Source of the DNA: Undaria pinnatifida
Taxonomy: Eukaryota; Sar; Phaeophyceae; Laminariales; Alariaceae
Reading direction: 5' to 3'
DNA: 64,000 nt
NCBI GenBank assembly: GCA_012845835.1
Contig: JABAKD010000012.1
Coordinates: 7,639,733-7,703,732, forward strand
In this document: piece after piece, positions 44,831 to 54,450 of the stretch
How the letters are laid out: each line of letters begins with the position of its first letter
How positions within the stretch are numbered: position 1 is the stretch's first letter
Notes under the pieces: model-generated
Told to the model about the DNA's origin: nothing
Databases searched by the model: none
What the model saw: the letters and a program-made list of their open reading frames with translations, nothing else
Program-made: the position numbers and the translations under genes

Positions 44831-45412
44831 CAGGCAAAAAACACAAACAAACCAAAAGTAAGTGGGACACGCATATATATAGTCTATGTATCATAGCTGA
44901 CGCAATTCATGCCTCCGCCAGAAAATTACAACAAAAAAAGAAGTCAAATCGGGAGTCAGCCTACGATGAAGTGCCTCCAACCGGTTCACCATGAAAAATG
45001 CGGCGCATTTTGTTTTTCGCCCCCGCTCGGAAAAAGCCTTGACATTGTTGAAAAAAAAAAAATGAAGGCCTGTCATTGGTCGATAAGAGTTTCTCGTCCT
45101 AGAGACAGCCCGAGGCCGTTATGAAAAAAAATGACCATAATAATATCACCCTCTACCACTCACTGGACATGGGGATCAGTATGGTACCGAATATTCGCGC
45201 TTTGGCTAGATATTGTGAGTGTCATTCTTGAGGGAGAGAATTTCCGGGTTTTAACATGAACCAAGCCTGTGCTTGTTTTTAGGACTAGCGCATACAAGAG
45301 TGCTGGTCGGATCGCGCCAGCAAACGCCTTCGAAGTCATGTTTTGGGCGAGATTTCGAGCTAGATCCTCTAGAAAATCTTAGAATATGCTGCACCTATTG
45401 TTTATTTTTCTT
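44831..45412. other. Spacer, no supported gene
   Basis: A-rich patches (45050-45062) and a short AT run (44873-44881) only. Confidence 0.4.
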
Positions 45413-45726
45413 CTTTTTTTTTTTTCACAAAAAATCTACTTTCCAGCTTCTGGACAAGCCGTGGTCACAGGTGTCGTCCCTTCTCCCCCCCGGGTTCTTG
45501 CCTTCAATCTTTGTCGCGCACAGGGTTCAGCAATCCCACTGCTCTCGTCGATTTTTCATCGAGGGCTGCTTACTCACGATCTCGCGCTTTCCTCAAGTCG
45601 ATTTGTGCACAAGAAAAAAAGTCCCAACGAATTTAGACTGTACTGTAGGAGTATGCACTCGGGGGGTTCGAACTCACGAAACTGACCTATACCAGGCTCG
45701 AGGACAACCTGATACGCCACCGGGGC
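45413..45726 (-). mobile_element. tRNA-derived SINE, copy 3
   Basis: Reverse-orientation copy of the SINE at 5473 and 13444: poly(T) at 45413-45425, body including GCCGTGGTCACAGGTGTCGT, and the A-box side GATACGCCACCGGGGC at 45711-45726. The B-box-like TTCGAACTC is at about 45667. Confidence 0.85.
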
Positions 45727-46798
45727 AAAGTGACATACATACCCCAACCATGTCTTGACTCACACGTCGGGGTGTGCAATTCATTCAAGTATAGGCATAA
45801 CAATGGCAGCGATGACGGCACGATTCTAGCAGAGGTGTATAATGTAAAATAGAAGGATAATAAACAGCCCAAGGCAACGTGGGGGGGCTCGCTCATTAAA
45901 ACAAACCATCGCGCGTCGGAATGAATGCCGTTCATGTTTTGCTACATCATGAACGTTTTGTTTATACCTACAAGTATGTTGACCTTGAGGTGGCGGTTCG
46001 TAGCGTGTGTCAGCCCGTACGTAGCCGATACACGCTCGCGTAGGCCCGCTTGCGGATGTATGCCCCGATTAAGTCTACCTACAGCAATGTTTCTTGAGGC
46101 TTGCTCGTGGTCTACCGCACCTATGGCAACATTCCCTGAGGTTCACTCGTGGGAGTTTATCTACGTCAACGTCCCGACAGACAGCCTAAAATCATATTCC
46201 ATGAATGTTGCCATGCGTACGTTGTTCCGCCGCATTATTTAATTACACCGCATTTGCTAGTACGTACTACATGTACTAAGTAGTACCAGTTTTTTTTTTT
46301 ATGCTATGATTAACCAGTAAACGGCTGTGCATCGTGTATCCAAGCTGTTGCCTACCGCTGAGACTTGTGCATGCTACATGCCGCATCGACAAACGACATC
46401 TAACAGGCTTATTATCATAACTGGCTGTTGTACGAACAAGTCGAAAATGTATACCAGATTACTTTTACGTGTTATCAAGCAACGACATGATGGTTCCTGA
46501 CCAGTAGCATATCTATTAACGTAGGCCACGGCCTTGTTTCATCGGGGATGTTTAATCGGGGACCAGGTCTGCGGCGGGAAGGGTGCCCTCCCTTCATTAA
46601 TCGCCATTACGGACATCCGCTGTCTTGGCAGAATGAATTATTGAACGAGAAAGGGGGCGAAAAAGCGCCCCGAGACTCTGTTTTATTTGCCTTTTTGCCT
46701 CGAGTTTATTTTGTTGGCTGGTCTTGCCAGCTACCAGCTATACAACAACAGAGCCTCGATCGACCACAGTCGTAGCGTGTTATAGGATAGAGGATAGC
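45727..46798. other. Spacer, no supported gene
   Basis: A 43-bp imperfect duplication around GAGG.T..CTCGTGG (about 46095 and 46138) is the only structure. The 105-codon open frame at 45925-46242 spans it and shows no domain. Confidence 0.4.
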
Positions 46799-46965
46799 GT
46801 ATTACTGGTATTATTACTGGTATTATTACTGGTACTATTACTGGTATTATTACTGGTATTATTACTGGTATTATTACTGGTATTATTACTGGTATTATTA
46901 CTGGTATTATTACTGGTATTTATTATTACTGGTATTATTACTGGTATTATTACTGGTATAATATT
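46799..46965 (+). repeat. Dodecamer array (TATTATTACTGG)n
   Basis: About 13 units of a 12-bp repeat, one with CTATTACTGG and one with a 3-base insertion. The Leu/Val open frame is an artefact. Confidence 0.9.
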
Positions 46966-47444
46966 GTAGTAATAGTAATAATAGGAGAACTCCCCTGGAA
47001 GGTAGGTGGCGATGTTTTTCCTTCATTATAATATATTGGGGTGATTTTATCCTCTCTGTTAACAGTGGATCTGCCGTGAATGCCGGATTTTGAGCCACTC
47101 GCCCGAGCGACTCTAGCTCTCACTGATAAAAAAAAGACAATTTTTTTAAAGAAGGGCGGTTGTGTTTGGCGCAACGTCCAGCAAAAAAACATTCCCTTTT
47201 CCGGATGTCGCATCTCAAAACTAAAACAGAGTCCGAAAGCTTGAGAACGCAAAAAAATACCAGGGGAGGGAGGGGGGGGGGGGGGGGGGGATTCACTCGT
47301 ACACGAAAAGAAGAAAAAGAAAAAAAAAACGGACCTTTTTTTCCCCCCCCTACACCTGCCTTGCTCTTTCGGTTTACTACCCAAAAATGTGTTCGCGGGT
47401 TAGTAAAAAAAGGACGCGTGTTAAGATAGATGTGGTATCAGTTT

Positions 47445-47775
47445 TCGTCAAAAAACTTTTCTGGATGACGGGGGTCCTTAATTAATCCAAAATCGTCGGA
47501 AAATAAAAAAATAATAAAAATAGGCCATTTTTCTCTTTCTTTTCTTTTTTTGCGTATGATTTTCGTCGTGTGTGTGCCTACGAACAGGCGATTTGCGGGA
47601 TTTTTTTTTGTTTTTTTTTTAAATCCGGTAGCTTTTTTTGTTTTTGTTTTGTTTTTCATGTTTATCTGTATCAGCCCTATTCTGGGTCAATGTCTCTTAA
47701 GCTCCCAAATTAAGGAAACCTTAGTAAGAAAAAAAAAAGGTGGTAAACCTCTTCTATCGAAAGCACGCGGGTGGG
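47445..47775 (+). repeat. Dispersed repeat family R1, copy 4
   Basis: Diverged copy with CTCTTAAGCTCCCAAATTAA, GGAAACCTTAG and CCTCTTCTATCGAAAGCACGC; the CCTAGG centre is replaced by GCCTACGAACAGGCG. Confidence 0.6.
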
Positions 47776-48364
47776 TGGAAATATTGACCTCGCCGGGTGA
47801 GAAGCCTCAGTCAGTGATGAAGAAAAAAAGCGTGCCATATGTCGTTGGAATAACAGAAAAAGCACACCTTCACCAAGTTTCTTACGGTCCCGAAAAAATC
47901 GGAGGCTAAATTTTCTTGAGAACGTTCTTGAGGGGCTCCATTTCTTATGAGGGGGCCGATAAGTGCATCCCCGAAACTTATCTCACACACACCCAAGACA
48001 TCGGACCTCCATCTCTGCTTCCAAAAAACAACCCTTACGCGAAAACAGCTGCAATTTTTGTTTTGCTGCGTTTTGGACATACATACGTACATGCCAAAAA
48101 TCCAGGAATAGTATAGACTACACCTCGAAGTTCTCAATCCCAAAGCCTCTAAAATCTTGCTCTTAAGAATATTAGACATACATGGCAATTTGTCAGTTCG
48201 GGAAAACAAACAAAAAAAAGAAAACATCAGAATCCAAAACAATGACAAACATACACTTCCGATCTATGTTGGTTCGAACCCACCAAAAGACGCCATAGCC
48301 AAACATTCCTCACGTTCTTTTAGTATCAGAAACGAAAAACCCTCGAGCGCTCGCTCTTAGAACG

Positions 48365-48955
48365 CTCGCTGCGATAGAGCTATCAAAAGGGTATGCCACT
48401 GTTTTTTGGCGGAAACGTTTTCTGAACGCGAGGGGGCTCTCTCTCCCTAATTAACCCAAATTCGTCAAAAATACCATGATGTTTTGTTCTGCAACAGGTT
48501 TCGCTGTACAGTTAAGTCAGTCCAATATGGCACATGTTTCATCGGGGGCAACTCTATATAACTTTTTTTTCCAAATTGAAACACCTTTTTGGGGGGGGGT
48601 GCGGTGTGTAGAGATCCTCAAGCAAGCGATGCTCAAGCCTCAGGAAAAAGAAAGGAGCACCTCTACGACGCGTGCTGTGATAGAGGCATACCACCAGCAC
48701 TTTTCTTCTGAAGTGTTTTCTGTATGACGAGGCTCCTTAACTTAAATTCGTCGGAAATATCCCTTCTTTTTTTTTTTCTTCATTCTCGGTTGTGTACCTA
48801 CAGTCAGTAGACCATGGGATTTTTCACCCGGTATGTAGCAGCTTTATTTTTCTGGAAATCAGTTTTGTTCTGGGAGAGATCTTAAGCTCCCAAATTGAGT
48901 GGAAACCTCAGAAAAAAAATCGGCGGCACCTCTGTCGTAGCACGCGTCCTACACC
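48365..48955 (+). repeat. Dispersed repeat family R1, copies 5 and 6 in tandem
   Basis: Copy 5 (about 48365-48700) and copy 6 (about 48712-48955) follow each other. Copy 6 has GTAGACCATGGGATTTTTCA, GGGAGAGATCTTAAGCTCCC and GGCACCTCTGTCGTAGCACG; copy 5 has AGCACCTCTACGACGCGTG. Confidence 0.65.
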
Positions 48956-48979
48956 GTACCGTGCGTCTATAATAATATG

Positions 48980-49415
48980 CACTACCTATAGATTCTTAGA
49001 TCAAAACAGCCCACTAAGTACCCAAAGCTCTTGACAAAAAACCAACACAACAGGTGCCGGTGATAGCGGGAGGGTCATCTCGAAAGCAGCGAAAATGCAG
49101 CAACCGAAGGCGCAGAGGTGGCTCCATGGGTTGGATCCGACACTACTTGTAGAAAATGAGGGCCACAACCCCTGTGTCATTGCTCTGTTCCAACCCACCC
49201 AAAGCCAGAGAACAAAGGTTGTGGGAGAAATACTGACCATCCCACCCACCAAGCTCAGCATGCAGAAGTTTTTTCGCTTGCCGTTTTGGTTTTTTGTTCT
49301 TGGTTAGGTGCGGCGCTGAGAGCGCACACTCAGCGCGGAGCTTATCCCGGGTGACCCCCCCCCCCCTCCCTGCTGGGCAGAAGGCCTCGTCTGATCCAAT
49401 ACTTGCTTCAAATTG
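48980..49415 (+). repeat. Dispersed repeat family R3, copy 2
   Basis: Matches 44126-44830: CTCCATGGGTTGGATCC, CCCAAAGCCAGAGAACAAAG, ATACTGACCATCCCACCCAC, CTCAGCGCGGAGCTTATCCC and TCGTCTGATCCAATACT. Shorter by internal deletions. Confidence 0.65.
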
Positions 49416-49619
49416 TTGACGTGTCGGGCGCACAAGAATACAACAGAAGTTAAAAAATGAATAAAAAAACTGTCGCAATCAGGATTCGTGACAAAAAATA
49501 TCACACGATTCGCGAAAAAGTATACCTGGTATGTTTTTTTTCTTTTTTGGTCGCGATGTTCTTGACATTTTTAGTGTTCGTTACTTGGTTAGTGGAATGA
49601 AATCCTACAGGATTCTAAG

Positions 49620-49850
49620 TAAGCCCTCTAAACCAATTTTTCGGGTCCTTTTACGGGTCGCGTCGTCGGGTGAGAAGGTTTTGAAAATATCCCGGATCGA
49701 GTCCGATCGGGTCAGGAGGTGATGTTCGCAATCTCACGGATCGGGTCAGGTCGGGGCAACAAAAAGTGTTCAAATCCCACTGTGGACGGGTCGGGTCGGG
49801 TCGGGTCGGGTCGGGTCGGGTCGGGTCGGGTCGGGTCACCTTGAAACATA
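49620..49850 (+). repeat. CGGGTC-rich repeat (family R4), copy 1, with (GGGTC)n array
   Basis: Contains GATCGGGTCAGGAGGTGATG, CAATCTCACGGATCGGGTC and then a perfect (CGGGT)n at 49786-49836. Related stretches are at 51590-51880 (minus) and 60640-60850 (plus). Confidence 0.75.
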
Positions 49851-51589
49851 ATTGCTTTGTTGGCTCGTTCGAGACTGGGCGATCGCGGCACGGTATACAT
49901 AGAGCAAGTCCGTCGGTAAATAACACTCAATCGCGCGAAATAATCAAGCGCTATCAGCGCCATCGACCGCTATTATTGCTACTAATAAAACGGTCCCAAA
50001 CAATTTCTTCCATGTATCACACGGTCCCCGGCACAATACTCCCAACGCTCCTCCTGCTTCCCCTCCTCTTCCGCCTCCTCCTCGAAGAGAACCTCGTGCT
50101 TGCTCGTGAAACAAACAAAAAATTCATTTAGGAACAAAAAAAAAGACATGATGATGTGCTTGTCGTCCTTTTCCTCATATACCCATGAGCTCCAGATCCC
50201 CTCTTTGCGTAACGCGTTTGCTGGGTTTTTTTTTCTTTTTCCTTCATTAATAATTGCCCGCGTCGTCTATCATGACCCACTGTCGCGTTAACATACCAAG
50301 CAATCGCGAGCGATCACCATGATCAATCACACAAGACAAGTCGATATTCACTGCACCAACCTACGGAGCAAACAACCAACCAACCAACAGATAAACCATT
50401 TTCGATTCATCCTCGAACCTCACAACGACCGAGCGCACGTTACTCATCCGACACTATTCGTCACGACGCCACCACGGTCGGCGGTTACTGCGCGCGATAC
50501 GAATAGCTCCAAGCCTAACCTAGCCCGAGATCTACCCCCAATCCATTCAACCAACTGTGTAGGGAAAAATTGTATCCGTCTCGCACACTTCAGTGTGCGT
50601 TAACCACACACAGCAGCATCGCAAAAGCAAGGTGTTTGCGACTGCCAAAACTCTTTTTGGGTTGGAAAAAACAAACACTCAAAACGAGTAATGCTATTGA
50701 AACCGACGAACGGCATACATAAAACAACCCAAGGCCAACAAAACCCACGAAAAAAAAAAAAAGTGTGTTAGAAGGTTGAAGAAGATGGTAAAGAAAAAAC
50801 ATAGACTAATCCGAAACCAACTTTTTCGATGATTTTTTCAGTGGGTTGGGTTCGCCATGGATTATGATCTTTGGCAGTTTGAATAGTAATACTATACGAA
50901 TACTATTATCGGACCATAGGCTGAGGAAAGGAGCGGCACTCCGCTGTTCACTGCTGTTTTTTTCATCACTCGCACGAGAGTGACTCTCTTACCTCACGGA
51001 CATAAAAAGACTTTCGGCGATTTTTTTGGTGCAGCGTAGCTTTTACCATACCATCGCGGATTCATATCGCCAATTACATCACCAATTTTTTTTTTCAAGA
51101 CCGGACAGGAACAGGGGGGGGTCACCCGCGCGAAGCAACCCCGAGCCACTGCAAAAACATGCCTCCAGAATAAAACAAACCCCCACCGTAGAATGGGCAT
51201 CTGGTACTTCTACTATGTTTCCTGCTCCTATCCAACCAAAGCCAGTACGTCGCAAACATAGTGTAGTGATTAAAAGGCCTACTACTGTGACTTACCACAT
51301 CGCCGGTACGAGCTCACTCACACTTACCAACCAGCCGACCAACCAACCATGATATTACATAGCCTCGGGCCACTCTGCCAGCGAAACGACGAAAATAAGC
51401 ACAAAGGTGGCCATGGCCCGACGTCACGTTCGTCCACTCATCACACGATGTGTACGTGATCAGAAAATGCCTGGACAACGGATAAAGGCCTAACAGAGAA
51501 GGAAGATCGAACGACAAAAATACACAAAACAAACGAAAAAAAGCCAACAGCAGCGACAACCAACAAAAGCCAACAAAAAAATAACCAGG
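49851..51589. other. Spacer, no supported gene
   Basis: Only homopolymer A/T runs, CCAACCAACC patches (50378 and 51330) and a pyrimidine stretch (50038-50090). Confidence 0.4.
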
Positions 51590-51880
51590 GCTTTCCACGG
51601 GACGGATCGCTTCTCGAGGATCGGATCGGGTCAGGATGACCCGACCCGACCCGACCCGACCCGACCCGACCCGACCCGACCAGATCCGACCCGACCAGAC
51701 CCGACCCGATCCAACCGGGCCCGACTGGACCCGACTCGATCCGAGCCGATCCGAGCCGAGCCAGCCCGGCCCGGTCCGACCCGTGAAATTTGAAAACCTC
51801 CTGACTCGACCAGACCCGGGTGATACCGAAGATCTCCTGACCCGACGCAACTTGAGCCGCGAGACTTGACCCGACTCGTC
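51590..51880 (-). repeat. CGGGTC-rich repeat (family R4), copy 2
   Basis: (GACCC)n at 51636-51690 followed by degenerate GACCCGA/GATCCGA units; in reverse orientation it matches copy 1, including the TCAGGAGGTTTTCAAATTTCACGGG-like segment. Long Arg/Ser/Gly-rich open frames are artefacts. Confidence 0.75.
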
Positions 51881-52915
51881 CAAATCCCTGCAAAATAACG
51901 ATGTCCGCCACCCTCGTTCGCCGGCCACCGCCGGCCGTACTTGTGGTGTGCTTCCGTGCTAACACGGCTACTAGCATTATATCATAGCGCATATATATAC
52001 CACTACTGCCTACTGTCGTCAATACATACCGTACTGGCGATAGTATCTGGGGTGTGTTTTTTTTCATCCCTGCACGCAGACAGTAGAATGCGTAAGTACG
52101 TACACCCTTTCGGGACAACGGTTGCCTTCAAATCCCGAAAAACAACGAAAACCAGAAGAAAAAAAAAAACAGCCACGCAGCAAGTAACCCGGCAAGCAGC
52201 ATCACCAGCCCAGACGAGTGTACAGCTTAGTCCATGCTGGTACACCGCACTAGAGCCCTACCAAGCGGTAGCAGGCCGTACTGGTGCGACGCAGTAGAGT
52301 CTCATTCCCCTCAATGCCGCAAGATGCTGCTACTGCTGGTACTCCTGATGCCGGCGTAGCGGCAGATACCGCAAGATACGCATCGCTACCGCTGGTACCG
52401 CTGTTGCAGTCACAGCGCCAGGCGTGGTTTCGTTTTGCTTTGTTTTCTCATCGTCATGCATGCACGCCACCCTTCCAACCCCCGAAAAAAAAAACGACGG
52501 TCAATCAGTCTCTCCCTGCCCTATGTCTATCAACAGGCCTGCAGCAACTGCAGCAAAAAAAAGATGCAGCATGGCGCCTTTAGTATGGCAACACCTCCTG
52601 TGGCATGTAAAAAAGTGACCGGGGGGGGGAGAGGGGGGGGGCTGATTTGTGGAGACACCCCCCATTGCCGGGCCCAATGGTCTCCATCCTATGAGCATAT
52701 ACCCCTTTATTCTTCTTGAACCAACAGCATCACCATCACTATCATAACTTTTTCTGCTTCCTTAAGTCGTACCGTGACATGTGATGTGGTGTGGTGTGGT
52801 GTGGTGCCGTATGGTGTCGCGTTAAACATCACCCCCCCAATCCGAATAAAACAATATATATCGCAAGGATCTCTAGCAAAATGTAGGTATCCTGCGTGTT
52901 TCGAGTCACCCCCTC
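51881..52915. other. Spacer, no supported gene
   Basis: Contains a G run at 52621-52640 and a GTGGTGTGGT patch (52784-52805). No domain seen. Confidence 0.4.
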
Positions 52916-53300
52916 CTCCCCGCGCTCTCCGCCCCACCCACCCACCCACCCACCCATCGTGTCCGCCCACCCACCCACTAGAACCACCTCCCACCCATCT
53001 ACCCACCCACCCATTCGATCCACCCACCCACCCACCCCGCCATCCACTCACCCATCCATCGATTAATCCATCCATTCATCCATCCATCAATCCATCCAGC
53101 CATCCGACCGTCCATCCATCCATTCGACTATCCGCGCATCCATCCATTCGACTATCCACTTATCCATCCATTCGACTAGCCACTCAACCATCCATTGATT
53201 GGTCCATCCACTGATTGATCTACTATACCCATCCATTCGACTATCCACTCATCCATCCGACCATTCGGTCCGACCGTCCATCCATTCGAACTATGCGAGA
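52916..53300 (+). repeat. (CCCA)n and (CCAT)n arrays
   Basis: CACCCACCCACC units (52935-53040) pass into CATCCATCCATT units (53041-53285), with CGACTATCCA interruptions. Confidence 0.9.
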
Positions 53301-53944
53301 CCATGGAGCCATCTACCTGTCGCCACGACGACATAACTCGGCGTTGCCCATTAAGCCGTCTTCTTCGCAATCTTCGGAATAAGCACACGGCAGACAGAAG
53401 ACAGGCAGGCAGGCGGGCATCGTCGGGAAAACGACAGAACAAAACAAGGAAATTTTAGCCAACAACTTACAAAAAAGTAACGAGAGGGTAAAAGGGTTGG
53501 GGAGGGGGGACACCGGAAAAATCGGGAGAACTGGGAAAATCGAAAAAAAAAAAAAAAAATGGCAAATACGGAAAAACATACGCAAAACAAGCAAAAATAG
53601 GCAAAAATAGGCAAAAACAAGGCAGAAACGTACACGTACCACGAACAATGAACAGCGAGCAAAAAATGAAAAATAAGGGGATTCTGGTACACATTACCAG
53701 TGCAGGGTAAACAAAAGGCGAAATATGTGCAAAAAAGAGCAAAGACGGCAAAGAGAAGGCCGGATGTACCCTCTGTGCACTAAAGGGCCAACAAAAAACG
53801 CGCAAAAACACCGCAATAATACCGTACAAATACTGTAACAACACTTGAACAATACCGTACTATTAATAGCTAATGACTGGACTAGTCAGCCGACTTACAG
53901 CCCTGAGAACAAGGAAGCGCACACAAACAAAAAACACACCGCAG
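53301..53944. other. Spacer, no supported gene
   Basis: A-rich with a poly(A) run at about 53546-53560 and GGCAAAAATA repeats (53592-53615). Phe-rich minus-strand open frames follow this composition. The last exon(s) of the MBOAT gene could lie here or further left, but I could not identify them. Confidence 0.4.
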
Positions 53945-54335
53945 AACGGGTGCTACGATAGAGCATTGAGGTATACCTCTTTTTGGCCAAAGTACTTTCT
54001 GAAGGACCCTGTGCCTTGACCCAATTCCAAGTCCGAAAAATGATCCTAGTCTGACTCCAAGTGTTTTGACCCCACGTCGGGAGTGCGGTGCTATATATCA
54101 CAAAAAAAAATAAACACAAAACGTTCGGAATCATGCCGTCCTCGTTTCTTATCATGAATGTTTTCGATTCCTACTGGTAGGCCATGGGATTGATTGTCCA
54201 TCCGGTTGCACTTTCATCCTCTCTCGAAAAACTTTTTTTTTTGGGGGGGGGGGGGCGGGGGTACAAACCTCCTCAAGTGACTATGAGCCCCATAAAAGTA
54301 TGTATGCACCTCTGCCCGTAGCACGTGTGTCGCAC
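53945..54335 (+). repeat. Dispersed repeat family R1, copy 7, abutting the last MBOAT exon
   Basis: Has GCTACGATAGAG, GGTAGGCCATGGGATTGA and the terminal GCACCTCTGCCCGTAGCACG at 54306-54325. It ends within about 10 bp of the donor of the last MBOAT exon identified (54343), so it may have replaced the original intron or 3' end there. Confidence 0.65.
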
Positions 54336-54342
54336 CACGCAC

Positions 54343-54450
54343 CTTTTTTGCGGGCACCACCATGCAGACCACGTACAGTGCCAACGATATAGCGTGGACG
54401 CCGAAATAGAACGTTCCCCAGATCTCCAACGACTCCGGCAGGCCCAGGAT
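54343..54450 (-). CDS. MBOAT gene exon H (last identified)
   Basis: 36 codons: 'LPESLEIWGTFYFGVHAISL' then 'ALYVVCMVVPAKK', the last membrane helix and a Lys pair. Acceptor TCCGTTAG. The end is either the donor AAG|GTGCGT or read-through to TGA-type termination at 54214. Confidence 0.85.

Noticed and set aside
45925-46242. 105-codon plus-strand frame
   Set aside because: Spans an imperfect 43-bp duplication and shows no motif.
51314-52118. Arg/Ser/Gly-rich minus-strand frames of about 200 codons
   Set aside because: They follow the (GACCC)n array of family R4.
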